Shown: in pieces, positions 17,236-25,761 of the stretch
Position numbering within the stretch: position 1 is the first letter of the stretch
How the letters are laid out: each line of letters begins with the position of its first letter
Translations under genes and position numbers: made by a program
The notes under the pieces: model-generated
Told to the model about the DNA's origin: nothing
Seen by the model: only the letters and a program-made list of their open reading frames with translations
Database searches by the model: none
Origin: RBG-16-64-13 sp963718375
Lineage (GTDB): Bacteria; Actinomycetota; Thermoleophilia; RBG-16-64-13
DNA: 64,000 nt
Assembly (NCBI GenBank): GCA_963718375.1
Contig: CAVQZD010000004.1
Span: 62,001-126,000 of the forward strand
Direction of reading: 5' to 3'

Positions 17236-19284
17236 CTAGACTGACGCTCCCCCGCTGGTCGCTGCCCCACCAGACACTACCCCAGTCCTGTCTCCACGGA
17301 GTCGGGCAAGGTCGCGCGCCAGGTCCTTGATCTCATCGCGCAGCTTAGCGGCATATTCGAAGCGCAGCTCCTCCGCGGCGGTGAACATCTCCTCCTCCAG
17401 CGTGGCCATCAGCCGCTCCATCTCCGCAGCGGACATCTCTTCGCCCTTTGCGGTGCGGCGCCGCTCCTTGTAGGGGACGCTGCCGCTGATGCCCAAGAGT
17501 TCGGCGATGTCGGAGACGCCCTTGACGATGGTGCGCGGCTCGATGCCATGTTCCTCGTTGAAAGCCACCTGATACTTGCGCCGGCGCTCGGTCTCGGATA
17601 TGGCCCGGTCCATCGCCACAGTGCGCTTGTCCGCGTACATGATCACCGCGCCGTCCACGTTGCGCGCGGCGCGACCGATGGTCTGGACGAGAGCCGTCTC
17701 GCCCCGCAAGAAGCCCTCCTTGTCGGCATCCAGGATGGCCACCAGCGTGACCTCGGGCAGGTCTAGACCCTCCCGCAGCAGGTTGATGCCCACCAAGACA
17801 TCGACCTCCCCGAGGCGGAGCTCGCGGATGATCTTGATGCGCTCGATAGTGTCCACCTCTGAGTGCAGATAGCGCACTCGGAAGCCATTCCCGAGCAAAT
17901 AGTCGGTGAGGTCCTCCGCCATCTTCTTGGTGAGTGTGGTCACTAGGGTGCGCTGCCCCTTGTCGACGCGCCTTCGGACCTCGTTCATCAGGTCATCGAT
18001 CTGGTGCTTTGTCGGACGCACCTCCACCTGTGGGTCCACCAGCCCCGTTGGGCGGACAAGTTGCTCGACCACCTGTGCTGACACCGAGGTCTCCCACTCG
18101 CCGGGCGTCGCCGAGACGAAGACCGTCTGCGGCGCGCGCTCTATGAACTCCTCGAAGCGAAGGGGCCGGTTGTCCATGGCCGAGGGCAGCCGGAAGCCGT
18201 GATCCACGAGCATGGTCTTGCGACTGCGGTCTCCCTGATACATGGCGTGAAGCTGCGGCACGGTCATGTGCGACTCGTCGATGAAGACCAGAAAGTCCTT
18301 GGGAAAGAAGTCGAGGAGCGTGTACGGCGGCGAGCCGGGTTCGCGACCCGCAAGGATGCGGGAGTAGTTCTCGATGCCGCTGCAATACCCCAACTCCCGC
18401 AGCATCTCCATGTCGTACTGAGTGCGCTGGCGCAGACGGAAGGCCTCCAACTGCTTGCCCTGCACCTCCAGCTCAGCCACCCGCGTCTCCAATTCGGCTG
18501 CGATCTCCCCCAGCGAGCGTTCGATAGCGTCCTCTGAAGTTACGAAATGTGTCGCCGGGTATATCGCGACCGCCGGCAGGTGCTCGATGATCTCTTGGGT
18601 GAGCGGATCGACCTTGACGATCTCCTCCACCTGGTCTCCCCAGAGGCTCACCCGCACCGAGTAGTCATCGTAAGCCGGCCAGACCTCGAAGCAGTCACCG
18701 CGCACCCTGAATCTGCCTCGCTCGAAGCCGATGTCGTTCCGTTCGTAGTGGATCTTGACCAGCTTGCCAAAGACCTCGTCGCGGCTGACCTCGTCACCCT
18801 GCTTGAGCAGCACCACCTGTGCCAAGTACTCGGCCGGCGAGCCCAGACCATAGATGCAGGAGACCGAAGCCACGATCACCACATCGCGCCGCATCAAGAG
18901 GGACGACGTGGCAGCGTGTCGCAACCGGTCGATCTCTTGGTTGATGGAGGAGTCCTTCTCGATGTAGGTATCGGAGGCGGGAAGATAGGCCTCGGGTTGG
19001 TAGTAGTCGTAGTAGGAGACGAAGTACTCGACCGCACTAGCAGGCAGGAACTCGCGGAACTCGTTGCAGAGCTGAGCAGCAAGTGTCTTGTTGGGGGCCA
19101 TGACCAAGGCTGGCTTGTCAGCTTGGGCGATTATGTTGGCCATGGTGAAAGTCTTGCCGGACCCGGTCACCCCCAAGAGGGTCTGATACCGGTCACCTCG
19201 CTCCAAGCCCGCGACCAGCCGGGCTACCGCCTGCGGCTGGTCGCCGGTCAGCTGGTAGTCCGCCTGGATCTGGAAGGCGCTCAC
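17236..19284 (-). CDS. uvrB: Excinuclease ABC subunit B
   Basis: A 682-residue DNA helicase-like subunit of nucleotide excision repair that receives damaged DNA from UvrA and recruits UvrC. Walker A GVTGSGKT is at about 38-45. The beta-hairpin region YYDYYQPEAYLP, the DEAD-like box IDESH, helicase motif LVTTLTKKMAEDL and motif VI QTIGRAARN are all present. A C-terminal UVR motif (about 630-665) that binds UvrC is intact. The GTG start (19284) overlaps the stop of the lytic transglycosylase gene as GTGA. uvrA and uvrC are not in the window. Confidence 0.96.
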   Translation of the reverse strand: MSAFQIQADYQLTGDQPQAVARLVAGLERGDRYQTLLGVTGSGKTFTMANIIAQADKPALVMAPNKTLAAQLCNEFREFLPASAVEYFVSYYDYYQPEAYLPASDTYIEKDSSINQEIDRLRHAATSSLLMRRDVVIVASVSCIYGLGSPAEYLAQVVLLKQGDEVSRDEVFGKLVKIHYERNDIGFERGRFRVRGDCFEVWPAYDDYSVRVSLWGDQVEEIVKVDPLTQEIIEHLPAVAIYPATHFVTSEDAIERSLGEIAAELETRVAELEVQGKQLEAFRLRQRTQYDMEMLRELGYCSGIENYSRILAGREPGSPPYTLLDFFPKDFLVFIDESHMTVPQLHAMYQGDRSRKTMLVDHGFRLPSAMDNRPLRFEEFIERAPQTVFVSATPGEWETSVSAQVVEQLVRPTGLVDPQVEVRPTKHQIDDLMNEVRRRVDKGQRTLVTTLTKKMAEDLTDYLLGNGFRVRYLHSEVDTIERIKIIRELRLGEVDVLVGINLLREGLDLPEVTLVAILDADKEGFLRGETALVQTIGRAARNVDGAVIMYADKRTVAMDRAISETERRRKYQVAFNEEHGIEPRTIVKGVSDIAELLGISGSVPYKERRRTAKGEEMSAAEMERLMATLEEEMFTAAEELRFEYAAKLRDEIKDLARDLARLRGDRTGVVSGGAATSGGASV

Positions 19285-20015
19285 TCAGAAGCCTGCGTGA
19301 AGACGTCGGGGTGAACGCGCTTGTACAGATCGAGATAGCGCTCGATGCGCTCCACGTAGTCGCGGGTCTCACCGAACTGGATGTCGGACGCTTGGAAAGA
19401 CTCCAGGCCACCGGCCTGCTCGATCCACTCGTCCACGTTGCCCAACCCTCCGTTGTAGGCCGCCAGGGTAGCCAACGACCCCACGCCGTATATGTCGCCG
19501 AGGTAGGCCAAGTACCAGACGCCCAGCTCCAGGCTGTCCACCGGGTCGGTGAGCACGGGGGCTTCTCCCTCAGGCCAGGCCTTGCTCTTGGAGGCCACCC
19601 ACTCCGCCGTCGCGGGCATCAACTGCATCAGACCCACAGCCCCGCTGCCGGACTCAGCCGTGGCATCGTAGCCGCTCTCTGTCTTGACCATGGCCGCCAC
19701 CAGGTACGGGTCTTGGTCGTACTTCTCGGCCGCTTGCGCGATCTCGGATTGGTAATGGATGGGAAACAGCTTCGCGGAGAGACCGGGCACCAGGATGTCT
19801 CCCCTCAGCACCAGTGCCGCCAAGATGCCAACCGCAAGTAGCACCACCAGCGAGAGACCTGTCCAGAACATGACGTGACGGCGGCGAGGTCCGGTCGGCG
19901 CGGGCGGCCGGCGTTCGACCGAAGGCCGGGTGCCCGCCTGCGGAGGAGGCACCAGCCCAGGGTCGGCCTCCTCGGGACCGATCCAGTAGCCGCCACCGCT
20001 GCGCGCGCCCTTCAT
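19281..20015 (-). CDS. Membrane-anchored lytic transglycosylase (SLT family)
   Basis: A 244-residue protein with a Pro/Arg-rich cytoplasmic stretch (1-47), one membrane anchor (about 49-70) and an extracytoplasmic SLT domain (about 85-230). The catalytic glutamate is in VKTESGYD; GAVGLMQLMPATA and AAYNGG complete the family 1 lysozyme-like signature. It would cleave peptidoglycan glycan strands to 1,6-anhydro ends during wall growth. ATG 20015 overlaps the coaE stop by 4 bases, and its own stop overlaps the uvrB start, so coaE-slt-uvrB are translated as a coupled set. Confidence 0.9.
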   Translation of the reverse strand: MKGARSGGGYWIGPEEADPGLVPPPQAGTRPSVERRPPAPTGPRRRHVMFWTGLSLVVLLAVGILAALVLRGDILVPGLSAKLFPIHYQSEIAQAAEKYDQDPYLVAAMVKTESGYDATAESGSGAVGLMQLMPATAEWVASKSKAWPEGEAPVLTDPVDSLELGVWYLAYLGDIYGVGSLATLAAYNGGLGNVDEWIEQAGGLESFQASDIQFGETRDYVERIERYLDLYKRVHPDVFTQASE

Positions 20016-20662
20016 GCCGTCCCCTTAGCCGAATCACCCGCCAGGATCCGGCGCGCGCGTTCGCACACCCTGTCCACGAAGTCCCGCAGCTCCTCAAGGG
20101 TGCCGTCGTTGACAAAGACCAGGTCACTCCCTGCCACCCGCCTCTGGCTGGAGGCCTGCAGCGCCTCGAACTCCCCGAACTGCTCCAACCCGAACTTGTG
20201 CGTCGACCGCTTTCTGCGTACTTCAGGCGCCGCTTCGACGGTGACCACCAGATCGAAAAGGTCGTCCAAGCCGGCCTCGAACATCAGTGGGACTTCGCAG
20301 ACGATGAGGCCTCCGGGAGGGGCCTCCTCCATCCGCCTTGCTATCTCTTCCGACACAAGGGGATGGGTGACGCCCTCAAGCCAGCGTAGCTCTCCGCTAT
20401 TGCCGCGCACCGCTTCAGCCAGGCGAGCCCGCTCCAGCGACCCGTCAGCAGCGATCACTCCTTGGCCGAAATGCCGGGCGATGAGCGCTCCGACTTCGGG
20501 ACGTTCGTAGATCTCGTGGACGAGTGCGTCCGCAGAGAGCACGGCTACACCACGATCCGCGAACATCCGCAGCGCGGTGCTCTTGCCTGCACCGATGCTG
20601 CCGGTCAGTCCGATTGCTACGGCAGTGCGTGCACCTTGGCTCCCGCGCCGCTCCTGGCCCAT
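20012..20662 (-). CDS. coaE: Dephospho-CoA kinase
   Basis: A 216-residue P-loop kinase catalysing the last step of coenzyme A synthesis. The Walker A motif GLTGSIGAGKST lies at about 18-29, unusually far from the N-terminus because of a 14-residue leader (GQERRGSQGARTA); an internal start cannot be excluded. The DADxxVH-like motif appears as SADALVHEIYE, and VCEVPLMFEAG matches the family substrate region. The position downstream of rpsA is common in Actinomycetota. It overlaps the transglycosylase gene by 4 bases. Confidence 0.92.
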   Translation of the reverse strand: MGQERRGSQGARTAVAIGLTGSIGAGKSTALRMFADRGVAVLSADALVHEIYERPEVGALIARHFGQGVIAADGSLERARLAEAVRGNSGELRWLEGVTHPLVSEEIARRMEEAPPGGLIVCEVPLMFEAGLDDLFDLVVTVEAAPEVRRKRSTHKFGLEQFGEFEALQASSQRRVAGSDLVFVNDGTLEELRDFVDRVCERARRILAGDSAKGTA

Positions 20663-20670
20663 TCTTCCTC

Positions 20671-20700
20671 CACAAAGACGGCGAGCGCCCTAAGGCGCTC
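20671..20700 (-). terminator. Terminator after rpsA
   Basis: A perfect 7-bp stem (20683-20689 with 20694-20700) with a 4-base loop, followed on the minus strand by GCCGTCTTTGTG. It lies 27 bases past the rpsA stop and just before coaE, so it may reduce read-through rather than fully separate the two. Confidence 0.55.
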
Positions 20701-20727
20701 CCGTTGTTACGTCAGGACTGTCGCCTG

Positions 20728-22314
20728 CTACTCCTTGGGACCGGCCTCTTCCTCGGCCTCGGCAGACTCCTCGGCGACCTCTTCAGCCGGCGGTGCCTCT
20801 TCAGCAGGGGCTTCGTCGGCTTCGTCGGCCTCTTCGACCGCTGATGCTTCTTCAGCCGGTGCTTCTTCAGCCGCCGATGCCTCTTCTGCAGGCGCCTCGT
20901 CAGCCTCTTCGACCTTCTCAGCCTTCTCGGCTTTCTTAGCCGCGGCTTTGGTCTTCTTCGGCTTTGCTTCTGCTTCCTCGGCGGCTTCGGTCTCGGCGGC
21001 TTCAGCCTGTTCTGCCTGAGCCTCGTCCGCCTCTTTCCCTTCTGCGGCGCTCTCGTCCGCCGGAGCCTCGGTAGCCGGCGCCTCGGTCGCAGTCTCCGAC
21101 CCGGCCTCCGCCTCTTCACCCTCTTCGCCGGGCTCGCCTTCTTCTTCGGCCAGGGCATCCTCATGGATGCGGTATTCGGGCTCTAGGCGCTTGAGGCTCA
21201 GAGAGAGCCGACGCCGTTCAGGGTCGATCTCGATGATCTTGACGTTCACTTCTTGACCCGGGCGCACCACCTCAGACGGGTCTTCTACATGATGCTGGGC
21301 CAGCTCGGAGATGTGGATGAGGCCTTCGACCCCTTCTTCGATCTCCACAAAGGCGCCAAACGACACCAGCTTGGTCACCTCACCATGCACGATCTCGTTG
21401 ACCTGGCGGTTCTCGAACACCTGTTGCCACGGGTCCTTCTGCGTCTGCTTCAGACCCAGGGAGATGCGCTGCCGCTCGCGGTCGATATCCAAGACCCGCA
21501 CCTCGACCTCTTGGCCGATGGTGAGCACTTCAGAGGGGTGGTTCACGTGACTCCAAGACAGCTCCGAGATGTGGATGAGACCATCGATGCCATCCAGGTC
21601 GACGAACGCGCCGAAGTCCACGATGTTGGAGATGACGCCGATGACCATGTCGCCCACGTTCATGCGGTCGAGTATCTGCTCGCGCGCTCCGCGGCGCTCC
21701 TCTTCGAGCACGGCCCTGCGGCTGAGCACGACGTTGTTGCGGAAGCGGTTCAGCTCGATGACGCGGCACTCCAGGGTCTGGCCCAGGAACTCGTCGAGTT
21801 CGGCCACCCGGCGGATGTCCACGAGGGAAGCAGGCAAGAAGCCGCGCACGCCAAGGTCCAGGATGAGACCACCCTTGACCACTTCGATGACGCTGCCGGA
21901 CACCGGAGTGCCCTCTTCGGCCGCCTTCTCGATGCGCTGCCAAGCCCGCTCGAACCGTGCGCGCTTGCGGGAAAGGATCAGACGACCGTCGGCGTCCTCC
22001 TTGGTGAGCACCAAGGCGTCGATGATGTCTCCCATGGAGACTTCTTCGGCAGGGTCGACAGACTTACGGATGGAGAGCTCATTGGCGGGAACGACGCCTT
22101 CGCTCTTGTAGCCGATGTCGACTAGGACCTCGTCCTTGTCGACCCGCACCACCGTACCGGTGACGATGTCTCCTTCTTCAAAAGACACGATGGTCGCGTC
22201 GTAGTTGGGGATCATCTGCCCATCTACTTCGATCATCAGGTCTTGGCCGCCCTGCAGTGTTTCCGGACCGCCTTCGGGGGTTTGCACTTCGTCGCCGGTT
22301 TGTTCGTCTGACAT
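20728..22314 (-). CDS. rpsA: 30S ribosomal protein S1 with long acidic tail
   Basis: A 528-residue RNA-binding ribosomal protein that helps dock mRNA on the 30S subunit. Four S1 domains are visible at about 45-115, 132-203, 217-288 and 303-373, each ending in a variant of LSRK/LSLK. The third and fourth have the well-kept FGAFV and GLIHISEL motifs, while the first two are more divergent, as in actinobacterial S1. From about 375 to the end the chain is Ala/Glu-rich low complexity with one basic patch (KPKKTKAAAKKAEKAEK) in the middle. A good promoter precedes it (22379-22406) and a hairpin follows. Confidence 0.93.
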   Translation of the reverse strand: MSDEQTGDEVQTPEGGPETLQGGQDLMIEVDGQMIPNYDATIVSFEEGDIVTGTVVRVDKDEVLVDIGYKSEGVVPANELSIRKSVDPAEEVSMGDIIDALVLTKEDADGRLILSRKRARFERAWQRIEKAAEEGTPVSGSVIEVVKGGLILDLGVRGFLPASLVDIRRVAELDEFLGQTLECRVIELNRFRNNVVLSRRAVLEEERRGAREQILDRMNVGDMVIGVISNIVDFGAFVDLDGIDGLIHISELSWSHVNHPSEVLTIGQEVEVRVLDIDRERQRISLGLKQTQKDPWQQVFENRQVNEIVHGEVTKLVSFGAFVEIEEGVEGLIHISELAQHHVEDPSEVVRPGQEVNVKIIEIDPERRRLSLSLKRLEPEYRIHEDALAEEEGEPGEEGEEAEAGSETATEAPATEAPADESAAEGKEADEAQAEQAEAAETEAAEEAEAKPKKTKAAAKKAEKAEKVEEADEAPAEEASAAEEAPAEEASAVEEADEADEAPAEEAPPAEEVAEESAEAEEEAGPKE

Positions 22315-22378
22315 GTAGTTTCTTTATCCTTCCAAAAAGGAACGCCGAGCCACGCCCTAGCATGGCGCATGTGGGCGT

Positions 22379-22406
22379 AGTATACCGGCGGACTTGCGAA
22401 AAGCAA
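22379..22406 (-). promoter_or_regulatory. rpsA promoter
   Basis: On the minus strand, TTGCTT (22401-22406) and TATACT (22379-22384) are separated by 16 bp, a good sigma-70-type match. Transcription would begin near 22372, giving a leader of about 57 bases before the rpsA ATG. Confidence 0.65.
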
Positions 22407-22446
22407 ACTTAGGACCGGCTTCTGACGGGCCTAACCACGGCCTCCG

Positions 22447-25185
22447 CTACTTGGCCGCCGCCCAGTCGATGCCCACCCCGGCATCGACCCCCAAAGGTGG
22501 CTCCATCGGGTAGGCGTTCGCCATCTCGTGGACGACCGCGTCCCGCACTCGCGTCGCCATGTCCTCAGGGACTTCGAACACCAGTTCGTCATGCACCTGC
22601 AGCACCAGCCGCGCCCCAGGGAAGTCCGCCTGCAGCAGCCGCTGACAACCGATCATCGCCACTTTGATGATGTCGGCGGCGCTCCCCTGGATGACGGAGT
22701 TCACCGCCAGCCTCTCCCCCAGCGACCTCTCCTGAAAGTTATCGGAGCGTAGCTCTGGGATAGGCCGGCGCCTGCCGAACACCGTGGTTACGTAGCCCTG
22801 GCTCCTGGCCTGTTCGATCGTCTCTTCGATGAAGGTCTTCACTCGAGGCAGACGCTCGAAATAGCGGTCGATGTAGGCGGCGGCCTCCTCCCTCTCGATC
22901 CCCAGGGTCTGGCTGAGACCGAAGGACGTCTGACCGTACATGATGCCGAAGTTGACGGCTTTGGCGTAGCGGCGGTGCCGACCATCGACTTGGTCCTCAG
23001 ATATGCCGAAGACCTCGGACGCCGTACGCGTGTGGATATCCTCACCGCGGGCGAACGCCTCTAGGAGTGCCACTTCCCCGGACAGATGCGCCATCACCCT
23101 CAGCTCTATCTGGGAGTAGTCGGCCACCACGAGCAGATGCCCAGGCTCTGCGCCGAAGCAGTGACGGATCTGCGCGCCCAGCGGGGTGCGGATAGGTATG
23201 TTCTGCAGGTTCGGGTCGCTGGAGGAGAGCCTCCCGGTGGCGGTCACGGCCTGATGCAGGGTCGTGTGGAGCCGTCCGGTATCGGGAGCGACCACCTGCG
23301 GCAGCGCGAGTAGATACGTGGACATCAACTTCGACAGCTCGCGGTGACTGAGTATGTCTCCGACGATGGGGTGGCTGTCGCGCAAGGCCTCCAGCGTCTT
23401 GGCGTCTGTGGAGTAGCCGGTCTTGGTCTTGCGCTGCCGAGGGAGACCGAGCTTATCGAAGAGTATCCGGCCGAGCTGTTGCGGGGAGCCCAGGTTGAAG
23501 GGCTCACCCGCGCTTTCATATATGGATGCCTCCAGCGCCTCCAATTGGTCCTGGACTTTACCCGTCATCTCCCCCAGGCGGTAGCAGTCCACGTGCACGC
23601 CCGCCTGCTCCATTGTGATGAGCACTCTCGTAAGCGGGAGTTCGATGGTCTTGAACAGATCCCACATGCCCTGCTCGCGCAGGTTCTCCGCCTGCTTGCC
23701 CGCCAAGGCCAGCACCAGTGCCGCCTCCACCGCGCCGCCTGCTACCTCGGAGCCGACGTCGAGCTCCGGCCCGACGCCCGGCTGCCAACCGCCCCAGGTC
23801 GGCACGGAGACGCCCACCCCCCGCGCCAACCCCTCCACGGGGTACGCGCGCTGTCCTGGGTCCAAGAGATACCCCGCGAGATACGTGTCATGCGCCACCT
23901 CGTCCAGCAGATCGTGCAGCAGCACGGCAGACTTGAAGTCGTGACAGACCCTGGGGCCCGCTGACAGCAGTGCGCGCATCGCCTCTTTCGCTGCCAAGGG
24001 CTGCTCCACCCTCGCCAAGGTGAGCGCGCCATAGTCCGCCGCGACCTGAGCGCCGCCGGGACCGCGGGCCTGTGCCAGCCACAGCGCGCCTTCGCAGTCC
24101 ACCGCTAGGCCGACCTCGTTGGGCCAATCGACCAGCGCCCTCACACCCTCCGCGTCCACCGACGTCGCGACTGCAGGCGCCAACACGGCGGTCTCCTCAC
24201 CCGCCCCGACGCGCCCAACGCCTGAGCCGGCGGGTCCAGCGCCGGCGCCCGCGACCTTCGCGGACGTGCTCTCCACCTCGCACGCGGGCAGTAGCGGCTC
24301 TATCCGGGTGAACAGCGACGCGAACTCGAAGCGGGTCAGCAGCTCGACCAGCCTCTGCCGCTGAGGGGTCAGCCCCACCGCCGCCGTCGAGTCGAAGTCG
24401 ATAGGGGCGTCGTGCTCTAGCGAGGCCAGCTTCTTCGAGAGCAATGCCAGCTCCCGATGCTCCTTGAGTAGCTCCCTGCGCTTGGGGCCGCTCACTTCGT
24501 CCGCCCGCTCCAGCACCTCCTCCAGACTGCCGAAGCGGCACAGCAGTTCACTGGCGGTCTTCTCCCCGATGCCCGGGACACCCGGTATGTTGTCGGAGGA
24601 GTCGCCCTTGAGACCTATCAGGTCGGGTATCAGGCGAGGCGGCACCCCGAAGCGCTCCTCCACCGCCGCGGGATCGTAGACCTTGACCTCGGTCATCCCC
24701 TTGGTGTTGGACATGATGCTCACGTGCTCGCTGGCCAGTTGCAGAGCGTCCTTGTCCCCGGTCACGATCACGGCGTTGCGGCCGTGGGCCTCCGCCTGAC
24801 GGGCCAGCGTGGCCAGGATGTCGTCGGCCTCCCAGCCGGGCAACGCCAGGTTGACGAAACCGAAGGCCTCGGACAGCTCAGCGAAGAACGGCCACTGCTC
24901 TGAGAGCAGATCGGGCATGGGCTTACGCTGGGCCTTGTACTCCTCGAACTCCTTGTGCCTGAAGGTCTTCTCGCGCGAATCCCAGGCGACGATGACGGTC
25001 TGCGGGTGATAGTCCCCGAGGATCTTGGTGAGCATCAGACAGAAGCCGTATAGGGCGTTGGTGGGGAACCCACTCGAAGTGGCGATCTCTTGCGGCAGGG
25101 CGAAGAATGCCCGGTAGGCGATGTTGTTGCCGTCTAGCAGAAATAGAGATCGTCGGCCGCTGACAGTCCCGTTCGCCTCTTCCAC
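22447..25185 (-). CDS. polA: DNA polymerase I
   Basis: A 912-residue repair and Okazaki-fragment-processing polymerase. The N-terminal 5' nuclease is intact (LLDGNNIAYRAFFALP at the start, VAWDSREKTFRHKEF, VTGDKDALQL, LKGDSSDNIPGVPGIGEKTA). The middle domain keeps the first exonuclease acidic pair (VDCEG) but the second site reads HDFKSAV instead of H-N-x-K-x-D, and no third motif is evident, so proofreading is probably lost. The polymerase domain has DYSQIELR (motif A) and QVHDELVFEV (motif C). GTG 25185 is chosen from the family N-terminus, with a G-rich site upstream. It starts 16 bases after the TatA-like gene. Confidence 0.94.
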   Translation of the reverse strand: MEEANGTVSGRRSLFLLDGNNIAYRAFFALPQEIATSSGFPTNALYGFCLMLTKILGDYHPQTVIVAWDSREKTFRHKEFEEYKAQRKPMPDLLSEQWPFFAELSEAFGFVNLALPGWEADDILATLARQAEAHGRNAVIVTGDKDALQLASEHVSIMSNTKGMTEVKVYDPAAVEERFGVPPRLIPDLIGLKGDSSDNIPGVPGIGEKTASELLCRFGSLEEVLERADEVSGPKRRELLKEHRELALLSKKLASLEHDAPIDFDSTAAVGLTPQRQRLVELLTRFEFASLFTRIEPLLPACEVESTSAKVAGAGAGPAGSGVGRVGAGEETAVLAPAVATSVDAEGVRALVDWPNEVGLAVDCEGALWLAQARGPGGAQVAADYGALTLARVEQPLAAKEAMRALLSAGPRVCHDFKSAVLLHDLLDEVAHDTYLAGYLLDPGQRAYPVEGLARGVGVSVPTWGGWQPGVGPELDVGSEVAGGAVEAALVLALAGKQAENLREQGMWDLFKTIELPLTRVLITMEQAGVHVDCYRLGEMTGKVQDQLEALEASIYESAGEPFNLGSPQQLGRILFDKLGLPRQRKTKTGYSTDAKTLEALRDSHPIVGDILSHRELSKLMSTYLLALPQVVAPDTGRLHTTLHQAVTATGRLSSSDPNLQNIPIRTPLGAQIRHCFGAEPGHLLVVADYSQIELRVMAHLSGEVALLEAFARGEDIHTRTASEVFGISEDQVDGRHRRYAKAVNFGIMYGQTSFGLSQTLGIEREEAAAYIDRYFERLPRVKTFIEETIEQARSQGYVTTVFGRRRPIPELRSDNFQERSLGERLAVNSVIQGSAADIIKVAMIGCQRLLQADFPGARLVLQVHDELVFEVPEDMATRVRDAVVHEMANAYPMEPPLGVDAGVGIDWAAAK

Positions 25186-25201
25186 AGTGCGCCCCCAGGG
25201 A

Positions 25202-25414
25202 TCAATCTTGCTTGTCGCGTGCAGCCGCCTCGGCGTCGGTGTCGCCGGACTCAGTAGCGCCGGCATCGGTGTCGCGGTCCGAGGCACCCTTCTTGGAGCC
25301 ACGGACCGACCTCCTCAGCCAGCGGGCGACTACCGGCAACCTCTTGGGCACCAGGACGAGGAACGCTATCACCGCGATGATGATCAGCAGTTCTACCCAG
25401 CTGATATCAGTCAT
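25202..25414 (-). CDS. TatA/E-like twin-arginine translocase component
   Basis: A 70-residue protein with the TatA layout: short N-terminus, one membrane helix (WVELLIIIAVIAFLVLV, about 6-22), a KRLP hinge, then an amphipathic basic helix (VVARWLRRSVRGSKK) and a flexible acidic tail. The usual Phe-Gly of the hinge is missing, so it could be TatB-like or a diverged TatA. ATG 25414 has GAGAGGG upstream and places the helix correctly; the longer frame is not homologous. No tatC is present in the window. It precedes polA on the same strand. Confidence 0.75.
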   Translation of the reverse strand: MTDISWVELLIIIAVIAFLVLVPKRLPVVARWLRRSVRGSKKGASDRDTDAGATESGDTDAEAAARDKQD

Positions 25415-25529
25415 GTCCCTCTCCTCGTCGCCGGCCGGCGAACACAAGCGCCACGCGCCCGTATGAACCCAGCCGACGGTCCGCGAGTATTTAATCACAA
25501 GGTCCACGCGCACCGGCCGCTCAATCGAT

Positions 25530-25535
25530 TATAAT
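25530..25535 (+). promoter_or_regulatory. Perfect -10 box of the tRNA-Leu promoter
   Basis: TATAAT sits 22 bp before the first base of the mature tRNA, the distance expected for a short 5' leader. The -35 region (around 25507-25512) is not a good match. The AT-rich block stands out in this GC-rich sequence. Confidence 0.55.
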
Positions 25536-25556
25536 GAAACGCGTTTTTGCGCCCGG

Positions 25557-25642
25557 GCCGAAGTGGCGGAATTGGCAGACGCGCTGGACTCAAACTCCAG
25601 TGAGGCTCACACCTCGTGCGGGTTCGACCCCCGCCTTCGGCA
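25557..25642 (+). tRNA. tRNA-Leu (anticodon CAA)
   Basis: An 86-base class II tRNA. The acceptor stem GCCGAAG (25557-25563) pairs with CTTCGGC (25635-25641), with discriminator A 25642. The anticodon loop CTCAAAC is closed by CTGGA/TCCAG and carries CAA, reading UUG leucine codons. A long variable arm (GAGG/CCTC) and a T loop TTCGACC in a GCGGG/CCCGC stem confirm leucine identity. The CCA end is not encoded. It stands between the divergent TatA-like and bldD-like genes. Confidence 0.95.
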
Positions 25643-25726
25643 CTGACACTCATCACTGTGGAATAGCCACGGATAGCAGCCGTTTCCAGACGCTGCACCC
25701 TGGGTAGATTTCCTTCTGTCTCGCTG

Positions 25727-25741
25727 TTACACTCCGTGTGA
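25727..25741 (+). promoter_or_regulatory. Possible autoregulatory inverted repeat before the bldD-like gene
   Basis: TTACAC and GTGTGA, one mismatch from perfect arms, flank a 3-base spacer about 20 bases upstream of the start codon. BldD proteins bind inverted repeats and regulate their own genes in Streptomyces; assigning this site is a guess from position. Confidence 0.25.
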
Positions 25742-25761
25742 GGGGAGAAGTGAGGGAAAGC

